From positions 1-64,000 of the forward strand of contig DPOR01000005.1 of assembly GCA_003538135.1 (NCBI GenBank): a stretch of DNA of 64,000 bases, written 5' to 3'. Position 1 is the stretch's first letter, and each line of letters begins with the position of its first letter. This document shows, piece after piece, positions 6,784 to 15,123 of the stretch. The notes below the pieces were generated by a model. The model made no database searches. It was not told the origin of the DNA and worked only from the letters and a program-made list of their open reading frames with translations. Source of the DNA: Oscillospiraceae bacterium. GTDB taxonomy: Bacteria; Bacillota; Clostridia; Oscillospirales; Acutalibacteraceae. The translations under genes and the position numbers were made by a program.

Positions 6784-8943
6784 TCATTCAAAAATTTCGT
6801 GCACTCCCGCTCCGACATCATGGGTTTCTTCGCCTATTATAACAGAAGCGGTGCTGCCCTCGGGGACGGTGAAAATATATCTTATTCCGCCGTTTTCACG
6901 CCTCCACTCGCTCTTTACCGTGCCGCGGCGGGTGTCTGTCGAGGCTCTGACAAAGTTCAGACGCTCGTCCGTCACGGGGCGGAAAATTATATGCTCGAAG
7001 CCGGGACGCTCGGGGTCGGCGTTTATGCCCGCCGCCGCGCCGTACATCCAATCGGCAACGGCACCGTAGGCATAGTGGTTGAACGAGTTCATGTCGGCGC
7101 TCCACATCGTGCCGTCGGGCTTTATGCCGTCCCAATGCTCCCAGACGGTCGTTGCGCCCTTGGATATCGGATAGAGCCATGAGGGATATTCGCGCCGAAG
7201 CAGAAGATCATACGCCGTTTTTTTATAGCCGTTGTCGCTGAGCGCATGGAGCAGATACGGCGTGCCGACAAAGCCCGTCTCAAGGTGCCCCGCTCGCTCT
7301 ATAAGTTCATTGAGCTGCCCGGCGGTCGTCGCCCTGTCGTCGGTGATATCAAAATACAGCGCGAGCACGCAGGCGGTCTGCGTGGCGTTTTTCACCCTGC
7401 CGTTCTCCATATATTCGCGCCTGAACGCCTTTGCCGCCTCCGCCGGGATATTCTCATATTCCTCGACATCCCTGCCGAGCGCATGAGCCGCCTTTATAAA
7501 TAATTCGGTCGAATATTTGTAATACGCCGTGGCGATGAGATCCTCGGCTGTCGCGCCCTTGTAGCTGCACTCCGGGGAGTCAAGCCCGAGCCAGTCGCCG
7601 AAGTGAGAGCCGCCGGAGCGCCTGCCGTTTTCGCTGCGCTCGCGCATCCAGTCTATCCACGCCTTCATGGAGTCGAACTGCTCCTCGAGTACTGCCTTGT
7701 CGCCGTAGGTTCTGTATATCTCCCACGGGCAGATGACCGCCGCGTCGCTCCACGCGCTCGAGCCGCCCATGTCGTCGAATATATTAGGTATAACATGGGG
7801 CACGCAGCCGTCGCGCCCCTGGTCGGCGGCGAGATCGCGAAGCCACTTTTTAAAGAAGCGCTCAACGTCGAAATTGAGGCTCGCCGTGCGGACAAACACC
7901 TGCGCGTCGCCCGTCCAGCCGAGGCGCTCGTCTCTCTGCGGGCAGTCGGTCGGGACATCGAGGAAGTTGCCCTTTTGACCCCATATTATATTCTTGAAAA
8001 GTCGGTTCACCGCCTCATCCGAGCACTCGAAGTACCCCGTGCGGCGGATATCCGAGTGTACAACTACCGCCGTAAAATTCTCTTTTTTTATCTCATCCGG
8101 CCAGTTCTCAAGGCGGATATAGCGAAAACCGAAGAAGGTCAGCGCGCTTTTATATGTGTGCTCCTCGCCGTCGCAGGTGAATTTTATCTGTGCGCGGGCG
8201 GAGCGGTAGTTGGCGTTATAGAAATTGCCGTCGCGGTCGAGCGTCTCGCCGTGAGAGACAGTCGCCTGTGCGCCGGGGACACCCTTTATTTTAAACTCGA
8301 CATAGCCCGTTATATTCTGACCGAAATCAATAACCGTCTCGCCCGCCGGAGTTTCCGTTATCTGCATGGCGGATATGCGCTCGTGCTCGGTAATTTTCTC
8401 GCCCTCCTGCGGAATAAGAAAATCCTTTTCGAGGTCGACGCAGATACAGTGCCGCGCTTTTCCCGCCTTAAAAGTCGCGTCATATATATCGCCGTTATAT
8501 ATATGTGTATATCTGAGCTTGCTCTCGCGGGCAGTCCATGAGCCGTCGGTGACTATGCTCTCCTCGCTGCCGTCCGCGTAGAAAACAGTCAGCTCGGCTA
8601 TGAGCGCTGTGTCGCGGTAGCCCAAAAAGTCGCTGCTCCCACGCCTGTTCGAGACAGCACGCCAGCCCTGCCCGACAGTCACCTCGAGCGAGTTTTCGGC
8701 CTTTATCAAATCCGTCACATCATAGCGCTGCACCTGAAGCCTGTGGGCGTAGGAGGTCCAGCCCGGCGCGAGGATGAAGTCGCCCACCCTGCCGCCGTTT
8801 AGCTTTGCCTCGTACACGCCGAGCGCGGTGATTTCAAGCACGGCTTTTCGGACGGGCTTATCGCATCGGAATTCCTTCAAAAACACCGTGCCTCCGCGCA
8901 GATTCTTTTCGCAGCTTTTTATCCATTCGCTTCTCTCGAGCAT
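6784..8943 (-). CDS. GH78 alpha-L-rhamnosidase (first of three)
   Basis: This 719-aa cytoplasmic enzyme has no signal peptide. Order: N-terminal beta-sandwich (about 15-190), concanavalin-like domain (about 195-295, with IDFGQNITGYVEF), (alpha/alpha)6 catalytic barrel (about 300-640) and a C-terminal beta domain. The DCPQRDERLGWTGD motif at about 333-346 holds the GH78 general acid Glu. The later TTVWEHWDG and NSFNHYAYG motifs carry the presumed base and substrate contacts. It removes terminal L-rhamnose from plant glycosides or polysaccharides. The start has a GAGGAG site. It stands alone, with no transporter beside it. Confidence 0.92.
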   Translation of the reverse strand: MLERSEWIKSCEKNLRGGTVFLKEFRCDKPVRKAVLEITALGVYEAKLNGGRVGDFILAPGWTSYAHRLQVQRYDVTDLIKAENSLEVTVGQGWRAVSNRRGSSDFLGYRDTALIAELTVFYADGSEESIVTDGSWTARESKLRYTHIYNGDIYDATFKAGKARHCICVDLEKDFLIPQEGEKITEHERISAMQITETPAGETVIDFGQNITGYVEFKIKGVPGAQATVSHGETLDRDGNFYNANYRSARAQIKFTCDGEEHTYKSALTFFGFRYIRLENWPDEIKKENFTAVVVHSDIRRTGYFECSDEAVNRLFKNIIWGQKGNFLDVPTDCPQRDERLGWTGDAQVFVRTASLNFDVERFFKKWLRDLAADQGRDGCVPHVIPNIFDDMGGSSAWSDAAVICPWEIYRTYGDKAVLEEQFDSMKAWIDWMRERSENGRRSGGSHFGDWLGLDSPECSYKGATAEDLIATAYYKYSTELFIKAAHALGRDVEEYENIPAEAAKAFRREYMENGRVKNATQTACVLALYFDITDDRATTAGQLNELIERAGHLETGFVGTPYLLHALSDNGYKKTAYDLLLRREYPSWLYPISKGATTVWEHWDGIKPDGTMWSADMNSFNHYAYGAVADWMYGAAAGINADPERPGFEHIIFRPVTDERLNFVRASTDTRRGTVKSEWRRENGGIRYIFTVPEGSTASVIIGEETHDVGAGVHEIFE

Positions 8944-9080
8944 ATTTTATCTCGCTCCTCTCTGTCGCCTCATCATATTTTTTATTCTCCCGCATACATT
9001 TTATATGTGTTTGCAGTCCAAAGTCAAGAGGCTGAAAACCTTTTGTTACCGAAATGTTATAATTTGTATATCTGTTTTTC

Positions 9081-9109
9081 TTGACTTTTTGGTTATTTTA
9101 GGGTACACT
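9081..9109 (+). promoter_or_regulatory. Promoter of the lipoprotein gene
   Basis: TTGACT (9081-9086), 17-nt spacer, TACACT (9104-9109), about 60 nt upstream of the ATG. The upstream 8944-9080 stretch shows no gene. Confidence 0.7.
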
Positions 9110-9171
9110 GAACATACTGTGAAACGTTCTATTCACAAAAACCAATAAAAAGTTAAAAGGAGCACGAACAA

Positions 9172-10092
9172 ATGAAGAGAATTCTCGCAATCATTATGGT
9201 TCTCGCCATGGTCTTTGCTTTTGCGGCTTGCAAACCCAAGGATGACGGCAAGGACACCACAGCCCCCGGCGTAAGCGGCGACGCAGTTACCAACGATAAC
9301 AACGAATCCGTTCCCGCAGACGCTTCCGAAGCAGACGCTTCCGAGGCAGAGAGCACCGACGCTGCCGAAGTTTCCACCGACGCTTCCGGCAAGCCTGTCG
9401 AGACTCCCTCTCAGGGCGGCTCTCAGGGCGGCTCTCAGGGCGGCTCTCAGACCGGCAACCAGAAGGGTCTTAACTCCACCGACGCTAAAGCAGTCGTTGC
9501 TTTCTACAACAAGGCTGTTAAGGCTTCCGTAAAGAATCCCCCCAAGGGCAAGCAGACCATGAAGCTTGATAAGCTTCAGGGCACCGGCGGACTCGGCAAG
9601 ATTCTCGGTTCCTTCGAGGGCATCGCAAAGAAGGCTCTTGAGAAGAACTCGACTGAGACCACTTGGATCCCCGCAGGCGACCACGGTGACGTTCTTCCGA
9701 CCGATGTCAAGAACGCTAAGGCGGCTATCTCCGCAGACGGCAAGTACACCATCGTTTCCTTCAACGTCAATTCTCAGACTGACGGCCCGAAGGAGAGCAG
9801 CTCGAAGGGCCCCGTCGGTCGTTCGATCGGTACTCTCGGCAACGTTCAGAACGCTCTCGATGAGCTTCCCGGCGTTTCCGTCACTTCCGGCATGGAGAAC
9901 ATAAAGCTCACCTACAACGACGCTTATGTCAGAGATGTCAAGATCGACAACGCCACCGGCAAGATCATCAGCGGCACCTGGCACTACAAGGTCAATGTCG
10001 ACGTTAAGAATCTCGGCGTTAAGGTTATCGGTATCCCTGCAAGCATTGATACCCTTACCGGTATTGTTGACTACACCGTTAAGCTCGGCTAA
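9172..10092 (+). CDS. Secreted lipoprotein of unknown function (paralogue of 49598-50485)
   Basis: This 306-aa protein has a lipoprotein signal peptide ending at a FAFAAC lipobox (Cys20). A long low-complexity linker (about 21-100) is rich in Asp, Ala, Ser and Glu and carries Ser-Gln-Gly-Gly repeats. A globular C-terminal domain (about 105-306) follows. That domain shares its layout with the lipoprotein at 49598-50485: AVVAFYN near the start, a DVKNAK segment in the middle, and NATGKIISGTWHY near the end. It should sit outside the membrane, tethered by lipid. Its frequent GCT, TCC and GGC codons differ from its neighbours and may reflect high expression. I do not recognise a described family. 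Confidence 0.75.
   Translation: MKRILAIIMVLAMVFAFAACKPKDDGKDTTAPGVSGDAVTNDNNESVPADASEADASEAESTDAAEVSTDASGKPVETPSQGGSQGGSQGGSQTGNQKGLNSTDAKAVVAFYNKAVKASVKNPPKGKQTMKLDKLQGTGGLGKILGSFEGIAKKALEKNSTETTWIPAGDHGDVLPTDVKNAKAAISADGKYTIVSFNVNSQTDGPKESSSKGPVGRSIGTLGNVQNALDELPGVSVTSGMENIKLTYNDAYVRDVKIDNATGKIISGTWHYKVNVDVKNLGVKVIGIPASIDTLTGIVDYTVKLG
9409..9450 (+). repeat. 12-nt tandem repeat in the lipoprotein linker
   Basis: The unit TCTCAGGGCGGC repeats 3.5 times and encodes Ser-Gln-Gly-Gly repeats. Such units can vary in copy number by slippage. Confidence 0.9.
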
Positions 10093-10125
10093 GAAATTAC
10101 CGTAACGGCGATTAACAAAACACAC

Positions 10126-10159
10126 AAAGGCTCTCACCCAAACGGGCGGGAGCCTTTTT
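10126..10159 (+). terminator. Terminator after the lipoprotein gene
   Basis: The stem AAAGGCTC...GAGCCTTT is followed by a run of T, 33 nt after the stop codon. Confidence 0.8.
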
Positions 10160-10204
10160 CATATGCAATGCAAAGAGCCGCGCCCCGAGTAGGCGCGGCT
10201 GCCG

Positions 10205-10606
10205 TTATTCTGTTTTCATCAGGTCTTTTACGGTTATGCCGTCGAAGTATTCGTTTGTTATCTCCTCGAACCTGCGCCACATGCCGACGGTGCGGCAGCT
10301 GTCCGCGCGCTCGCACGGCTCATCGCAGGAGAGACACGCCACCGGCGCAAGGCTGCCCTCCGTAAGGCGCAGGATATCGCCGACAACGCACTGCTCCGGC
10401 GGTCTGCCGAGCCTGTAGCCGCCGCCCTTGCCGTGGACGCCCTCAACGTAGCCGTCCCTGACGAGCAGCGCCATTATCTGCTCCATATATTTTTTTGAGA
10501 TGCCCTGGCGCGCCGCCACATCCTTCATCGGCACAAGACCGCCGCCGTGCTCCGCAAGGTCTACGAGCACCCTCAGGGCATAGCGTCCCCGCGTTGATAT
10601 CATCAT
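10205..10606 (-). CDS. Rrf2-family regulator with four cysteines (IscR-like)
   Basis: This 133-aa Rrf2 protein has an N-terminal winged helix (MMISTRGRYALRVLVDLAEH; recognition helix near KKYMEQIM; wing HGKGGGYRLGR). Cys91, Cys94, Cys98 and Cys104 lie in the loop where IscR-type members bind a [2Fe-2S] cluster, with the 98/104 spacing matching. It is encoded just after the mnmA fragment and downstream of cysK, so it likely senses Fe-S or cysteine status and autoregulates this locus. A 23-bp inverted repeat over the cysK promoter is its candidate operator. CymR-type regulation is an alternative. Confidence 0.85.
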   Translation of the reverse strand: MMISTRGRYALRVLVDLAEHGGGLVPMKDVAARQGISKKYMEQIMALLVRDGYVEGVHGKGGGYRLGRPPEQCVVGDILRLTEGSLAPVACLSCDEPCERADSCRTVGMWRRFEEITNEYFDGITVKDLMKTE

Positions 10607-10627
10607 AAAAATTCCTCCGTTTTGCGC

Positions 10628-11017
10628 TCAGCAGATCTCTCCGCCGCCGATAACCGTATCTCCGTCATAGACAACAACAGCCTGACCCTTTGTTACGGCT
10701 CTCTGCGGCTCGTCAAAAATTATATGCACCATGTTTTCGCCCGTAACTCTCACCGTTGCGGGCTGCTCCGGCTGCCTGTATCTGACCCGCGCGCTCGCGC
10801 GAAACTCCGCGGGCGGGTCGTCAAAGGCGATAAAATTGAAGTTTTTCGCGTCTAATTCGCGGCTCATCCCCGCGTCCTTGTTATCGAAGAGCTTCATCGT
10901 TACGCCGATGCAGTCAAGCCCGCTCTCCGCCGCGAGATAGGCGGCAACGGACGAGTCCACTCCGCCGCTCATTGCGACGAGTGCCTTGCGGCGCGGGTTA
11001 TCTGGAGTAAAGGTCAT
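10628..11017 (-). pseudogene. mnmA: mnmA with a large in-frame internal deletion
   Basis: This 129-aa frame joins both ends of tRNA-specific 2-thiouridylase. The first about 48 residues contain the N-type PP-loop (SGGVDSSVAA) and GVTMKLFDN. The last about 80 residues are the C-terminal beta-barrel (SRELDAKNFNFIAFDDPP, RYRQPEQPATV, FDEPQRAVTKGQAVVVYDGD). The roughly 220-240 residues between, including both catalytic cysteines and most of the tRNA-binding region of full MnmA (about 360 aa), are missing. The junction is near 10860-10870 and keeps the frame. The start at 11017 has an AAGGA site. It cannot thiolate tRNA as is; it is either a pseudogene or an assembly-level deletion. Confidence 0.85.
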
Positions 11018-11137
11018 ATTATTCCTTTCAAAAAGCCCGTAAGCCCCGACAAAGCAGCCTGAGCCGATACCCCGCAGCATCTGAAAATTACAATTCTTGT
11101 AGCGTCTCGGGTGCTGCGGGACGGGAAACTTTATTTA

Positions 11138-12070
11138 TCAGTCTCCGAAAAGCGGAGTTGACAGGTAGCGGTCGCCCGTATCGGGCATGAGCACAACTAT
11201 CGTCTTGCCCGCGTTCTCCGGGCGCTTTGCAAGCTCAACGGCGGCATAGGCGGCGGCTCCCGAGGATATGCCGACAAGCACTCCCTCGCTCCTGCCTATG
11301 AGCCTGCCCGTCTCGAACGCTGCCTCGTTGCTCACGGGGATTATTTCATCGTATACCTTCGTGTCGAGCACCTCGGGCACAAAGCCCGCGCCGATACCCT
11401 GTATCTTATGCGCGCCCGCCACGCCCTTGGAAAGCACGGGCGAGCTCTCCGGCTCGACCGCGACTATTTTTACGCTCGGCTTCTTCTCTTTCAGGTATTC
11501 GCCGACGCCCGTAACGGTGCCGCCCGTGCCCACGCCCGCGACGAAGATATCGACCTCGCCGTCGGTATCCTCAAAAATTTCGGGGCCAGTTGTCTCGTAG
11601 TGAGCCTTGGGATTTGAGGGATTGACGAACTGACCGGGGATGAAGCTGTTCGGTATCTCCTTTGCAAGCTCGTCGGCCTTCTCTATCGCGCCCTTCATAC
11701 CCTTTGTGCCGTCGGTGAGCACAAGCTCGGCGCCGTATGCCTTCATCAGCTGGCGGCGCTCGACGGACATGGTCTCGGGCATAACTATGATTATGCGGTA
11801 GCCGCGCGCGGCGGCGACTGACGCAAGCCCTATTCCGGTGTTGCCGGAGGTCGGCTCGATAATAACGGACTCGGGGGTGAGCTTGCCCGCCGCCTCCGCG
11901 TCGTCAAGCATCTTTTTGGCTACTCTGTCCTTGACGGAGCCTGCAGGATTGAAATATTCGAGCTTTGCGAGCACCTTCGCCTTGAGTCCGTATTTCTTTT
12001 CAATGTGGGTCAGTTCGAGAAGAGGGGTCTTTCCTATAAGCCGGTCTGCTGAAGTATAAATCTTTGACAT
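11138..12070 (-). CDS. cysK: Cysteine synthase A (O-acetylserine sulfhydrylase)
   Basis: This 310-aa PLP enzyme makes L-cysteine from O-acetylserine and sulfide. Visible are the PLP lysine in AGSVKDR (K47), the substrate loop TSGNTGIGLA, the glycine-rich phosphate site GTGGTVTG and the C-terminal GDRYLSTPLF. The length is normal. It is the first structural gene after the cysteine-rich leader peptide and its terminator, which points to transcription attenuation by cysteine supply. The mnmA remnant and Rrf2 regulator follow on the same strand after about 120 nt. Confidence 0.95.
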   Translation of the reverse strand: MSKIYTSADRLIGKTPLLELTHIEKKYGLKAKVLAKLEYFNPAGSVKDRVAKKMLDDAEAAGKLTPESVIIEPTSGNTGIGLASVAAARGYRIIIVMPETMSVERRQLMKAYGAELVLTDGTKGMKGAIEKADELAKEIPNSFIPGQFVNPSNPKAHYETTGPEIFEDTDGEVDIFVAGVGTGGTVTGVGEYLKEKKPSVKIVAVEPESSPVLSKGVAGAHKIQGIGAGFVPEVLDTKVYDEIIPVSNEAAFETGRLIGRSEGVLVGISSGAAAYAAVELAKRPENAGKTIVVLMPDTGDRYLSTPLFGD

Positions 12071-12122
12071 AATAAATTACTCCTTTGAAGTTAGTTAGTT
12101 AAAATTCTGAGTTCCGCGGCAC

Positions 12123-12158
12123 AAAAAAGCCGGGGAACTCCGATGAGTGTCCCCGGTC
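12123..12158 (-). terminator. Intrinsic terminator in the cysK leader (attenuator)
   Basis: On the minus strand, an 11-bp stem (CCGGGGA, one bulged C, ACTC paired with GAGT-TCCCCGG) with loop ATCG is followed by six T. It stands between the leader-peptide stop (12177) and the cysK start (12070), the position of an attenuator. The hexamer ATCGGA at 12139-12144 (loop plus 3' arm) can instead pair with TCCGAT, which occurs right after the leader stop codon (12171-12176) and inside the leader ORF (12207-12212). That gives a possible antiterminator. Confidence 0.85.
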
Positions 12159-12176
12159 AAAAAGCCGTTTATCGGA

Positions 12177-12290
12177 TCAGTTCAACGACCCGCATTTGGA
12201 GGACATATCGGAAAAAGGCATGACGAAACACGCGCACTGACAACAGGCGCAGCTACAGCGGTTCATTCGGTTCATGGCGATCTTTTTCAT
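12177..12290 (-). CDS. Cysteine-rich leader peptide upstream of cysK
   Basis: This 37-codon ORF starts at the ATG at 12290 with an AAAGGAG site 8 nt upstream, about 45 nt downstream of a consensus promoter. Seven of its 37 residues are Cys, six of them packed in CSCACCQCAC (residues 12-21), using both TGT and TGC. It ends with TGA immediately before the terminator region. Scarce Cys-tRNA would stall ribosomes on this cluster and leave the TCCGAT arm after the stop codon free to disrupt the terminator; fast translation would cover that arm and allow termination. A structural or antimicrobial peptide is possible but less likely in this place. Confidence 0.8.
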   Translation of the reverse strand: MKKIAMNRMNRCSCACCQCACFVMPFSDMSSKCGSLN

Positions 12291-12336
12291 AACATTCTCT
12301 CCTTTCAAACGCCTACCTCGGCGGTATGTTGGATAC

Positions 12337-12372
12337 AATATAGCACATATTGCCTACCCTGTCAATAGGCAA
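12337..12372 (-). promoter_or_regulatory. cysK operon promoter with overlapping inverted repeat
   Basis: Minus-strand TTGACA (12360-12365), 17-nt spacer, TATATT (12337-12342). The perfect inverted repeat TTGCCTA-N9-TAGGCAA (12350-12372) spans the -35 box. It is a good candidate operator for the Rrf2 regulator encoded at the end of the same locus. Confidence 0.78.
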
Positions 12373-12392
12373 ATCAAAAATTTTTCAAAATC

Positions 12393-13244
12393 TCAAAGCC
12401 ACTTCTTCCGTCGGAAGAACAGTATCAGCGCAACGAGCACCACGATACTCACGACAATTATCACAAGATATCCATATTCCCAGTTGAGTTCCGGCATACC
12501 GGAAAAGTTCATGCCGTACCAACCCGTGAGCAAAGTAAGCGGCAAAAAGATAACGGTAACAACCGTGAAAAGCTTCATCAGATCGTTCTGCTGGATAGAC
12601 AGCTGCGCCTGATACTCCTCCTGAAGATGCTCGATAACATCGCGCAGGTTCTGCACCGTCTGGAGATAGCGGTCGGTGCGATTCTTGAGAATGGCGAAGC
12701 GTTTCGCCGCAGAGTTCGAAAATACGGAATTGTCGTTCGCAGAAGCTTCGTCAAAAATCAAAGTCAGCTGCTCATAGTAGCGCTTTATTCTCAGCAGCTC
12801 GCGCCGCCAGGCGGACAGCTTTTCAAAAACATCCTTGCCTGACTCACTCTTGAAAAGATAGACATTTTCGTATTCGTCTATTTCATTCTCGAGCCTCGAG
12901 AGGCAGTCCATATCGCCGTTTAAAAGCCGGACAAAGAATCTGTAGAGCAGCTGCTCGGATCTAAGTTCCGGATTCTCCGCCGCGAGCCCGTCCATTATCT
13001 TCTTTGCCGTATCGCCCGCCGCGCCCTCTGTGAAAATTATCAGATTCTCGCGGCTGACATAGGCGAGCATTTTATAGTCCTCGGTGCGCTCGCTGTGGAC
13101 ATCGTACCAGTCAAAGGCGAGGAAATCGAACTTTTCAAAGCTCTCGAAGCTCTCTATCTCACCCTCGCGGACATATTCAAAAACCGACGGCTCCATATAC
13201 TGCGCCGCCTTTGCCATATGTTCAAACGGAAGAACAAGCTGCAT
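12393..13244 (-). CDS. CorA-family divalent cation transporter
   Basis: This 283-aa protein has a long N-terminal cytoplasmic funnel domain with coiled-coil helices (about 100-215) and two C-terminal membrane helices. The signature YGMNFSG at the end of the first helix is the CorA selectivity motif. The basic tail RRKKW faces the cytoplasm. It likely imports Mg2+ (or Co2+/Ni2+). The start at 13244 is chosen for the AGAGG site; the in-frame N-terminal extension lacks family similarity. Monocistronic, followed by the divergent cysK leader promoter region. Confidence 0.88.
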   Translation of the reverse strand: MQLVLPFEHMAKAAQYMEPSVFEYVREGEIESFESFEKFDFLAFDWYDVHSERTEDYKMLAYVSRENLIIFTEGAAGDTAKKIMDGLAAENPELRSEQLLYRFFVRLLNGDMDCLSRLENEIDEYENVYLFKSESGKDVFEKLSAWRRELLRIKRYYEQLTLIFDEASANDNSVFSNSAAKRFAILKNRTDRYLQTVQNLRDVIEHLQEEYQAQLSIQQNDLMKLFTVVTVIFLPLTLLTGWYGMNFSGMPELNWEYGYLVIIVVSIVVLVALILFFRRKKWL

Positions 13245-13360
13245 AATAAAACCTCTTTCTGCATTCATATCCCTATAATTATACCACATTTGCAATCCCA
13301 AATCAAAAAATTTGCTTTGGCTCGTGTCAATACACTGAAAAAGCTTTCAATTAATTTTTG

Positions 13361-13389
13361 TTGAAAAATTTGCTTTGCAATGATACAAT
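13361..13389 (+). promoter_or_regulatory. Promoter of the licD-licC operon
   Basis: TTGAAA (13361-13366), 17-nt spacer, TACAAT (13384-13389), about 35 nt before the licD ATG. Confidence 0.7.
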
Positions 13390-13424
13390 AAAGCTGTAAC
13401 AGAACTACTCTGGAGGGCATTGAT

Positions 13425-14231
13425 ATGGCAGGGAAAGAGCTTACACTCGACGAGATGAAAGCAGTCGAACTCGGAATACTCAAAAAATTCGACAGCATAT
13501 GCAAGGAAAACGGTCTTGAATATTCCCTCGCATACGGAACGATGCTTGGTGCAATAAGGCACAAGGGCTTTATTCCGTGGGATGATGATATCGACGTTTT
13601 CATGAAGAGAGAGGACTACGAGAAGCTGCTGAAGCTCAAATACGACGACGGCGACTTTGAGATAAAGAGCTACAGATACTCGAAAAATTACTATTTCCTC
13701 TACTCAAAGATGGTAGACAAGAGAACCTATATCTGCGAGGATTGGCGCGCGGAAAAGGATATGGGACTGTTTGTCGATATCTTCCCGCTGGACTACTGCA
13801 ATTTCAGCGGAGAGGGCGACGAACTGAAGGCTCAGATGGACGCCGAAAGCAAGCGCATAGACAGAAAAGTTGAAATTGCCGGTATACTCGGGCACAAGTT
13901 GTCGCATCACAGGTCACTGAATCCGAGATACATTGTAAAGTTCCTGTTCAAGCTTTTCACCCTTCCCTTCAGGCGGCTGATACTCAAAAAAACAGATCTC
14001 ATGCACAGGAAGAATAAGAGCGGAAACTATATGGTTGAAAACTTCGAATGTCATACCTTCTATAAGCCCGACCTGTTTTCAACGCTCACTACCTGCCGCT
14101 TTGAGGACGGTGAATTCCCGATATATTCGGAATATGACAAGATTCTCACTCAGTTTTACGGAGACTATATGACCCCTCCGCCCGTCGAGGAGCGAAAATC
14201 AGTCCACTGGTACAAGGCCTATTCAAAATAA
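13425..14231 (+). CDS. licD: LicD-family phosphotransferase
   Basis: This 268-aa protein is of the nucleotidyltransferase-fold LicD family. The start has the LAYGTMLGAIRHKGFIPWDD signature followed by the DDDIDVF metal site (residues 53-59). LicD enzymes transfer phosphocholine from CDP-choline to cell-surface glycans. The gene is 18 nt upstream of a LicC-type cytidylyltransferase gene, so the pair probably makes and attaches phosphocholine (or a similar phospho-alcohol). No choline kinase or choline transporter is next to it. Confidence 0.88.
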   Translation: MAGKELTLDEMKAVELGILKKFDSICKENGLEYSLAYGTMLGAIRHKGFIPWDDDIDVFMKREDYEKLLKLKYDDGDFEIKSYRYSKNYYFLYSKMVDKRTYICEDWRAEKDMGLFVDIFPLDYCNFSGEGDELKAQMDAESKRIDRKVEIAGILGHKLSHHRSLNPRYIVKFLFKLFTLPFRRLILKKTDLMHRKNKSGNYMVENFECHTFYKPDLFSTLTTCRFEDGEFPIYSEYDKILTQFYGDYMTPPPVEERKSVHWYKAYSK

Positions 14232-14249
14232 CAGTGCAAGGAGATACAT

Positions 14250-15113
14250 ATGTTAACCAAAGAACAGTTTGAAATATTATCATCGGCCGCGCAACCCGAT
14301 TCGTCTGTTTCCGCCGCAGACTCCGCCGTTATTCGGCAGCTTCAAGCGGACGGGCTTATAAGCAACGGCAAAATAACGGAATCCGGACTTGCCGCGCTCG
14401 AGCCCTACAGAGTCAAGCGTGCAATATTTATCGCTGCGGGAATGGGCTCGCGCATGATGCCCATAACACTGAGCTGCCCCAAGCCGCTCGTGCGCGTCAA
14501 CAACAAACGCATAATTGACACTCTCATCGATGCGTGCGTCGACGCGGGCATCGATGATATAACCGTAGTCCGCGGATATCTCGGTGACTGCTTCGAGCAG
14601 CTTAAAGTCAAATATCCGTTTATAAAATTTATTGACAACCCGTATTTCAAGTCCTATAACAATATTTCCTCCGCGTACCTTGTCCGCGACATCATCGGCG
14701 GGGCGTACATATTTGAATCGGACATATATCTTATAAACCGTTCACTGATAACAAAATATCAGTATTGCAGCAACTATCTCGGCGTTCCGTGCGAAGAGAC
14801 CCCCGACTGGTGCTTTGACGTTGACGAGAATATGAAAATCACCGACCTGCACAGGGGCGGAAAGAACTGCTTCCACATGTTCGGCATATCGTATTATGAC
14901 GAGGAAACGGGAAAGCTCTTCAGCCGCTGCGTCGAAGAGGTATTCAACAACACGCTCGGCGGAAAAGACCACTTCTGGGACGATGTTCTGTGTCACTTCT
15001 ATGCGAAAGAGTCAAATATATATGTGCGCAAATGCTCGTTCAGCGACACTATAGAGATCGATTCGTTCGATGAGTTATGCGACGTTGACGAGAGCTACAG
15101 GATGAAAAACTGA
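14250..15113 (+). CDS. licC: LicC-like nucleotidyltransferase with N-terminal HTH-like extension
   Basis: This 287-aa protein has residues 1-52 reading as a small winged-helix-type module (VIRQLQADGLISNGKITESG). A sugar-1-phosphate/choline-phosphate nucleotidyltransferase domain follows: AIFIAAGMGSRMMPITLSCPKPLV with the GXG and PKPL motifs, then FESDIYL as the metal Asp. LicC activates phosphocholine to CDP-choline, the donor for LicD encoded just upstream. The N-terminal module is not needed for catalysis in plain LicC (about 230 aa) and may regulate or tether the enzyme. Confidence 0.85.
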   Translation: MLTKEQFEILSSAAQPDSSVSAADSAVIRQLQADGLISNGKITESGLAALEPYRVKRAIFIAAGMGSRMMPITLSCPKPLVRVNNKRIIDTLIDACVDAGIDDITVVRGYLGDCFEQLKVKYPFIKFIDNPYFKSYNNISSAYLVRDIIGGAYIFESDIYLINRSLITKYQYCSNYLGVPCEETPDWCFDVDENMKITDLHRGGKNCFHMFGISYYDEETGKLFSRCVEEVFNNTLGGKDHFWDDVLCHFYAKESNIYVRKCSFSDTIEIDSFDELCDVDESYRMKN

Positions 15114-15123
15114 AAAGGCTATA

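Noticed and set aside
9409..9450. Short-period repeat that might suggest a CRISPR array
   Set aside because: The 12-nt unit is in frame and encodes a Ser-Gln-Gly-Gly linker; there are no spacers.
12177..12290. Cys-rich peptide as a SCIFF-type or lanthipeptide precursor
   Set aside because: There is no radical SAM or lanthionine enzyme beside it, Cys are packed in one cluster, and a terminator plus cysK follow. A leader peptide fits better.
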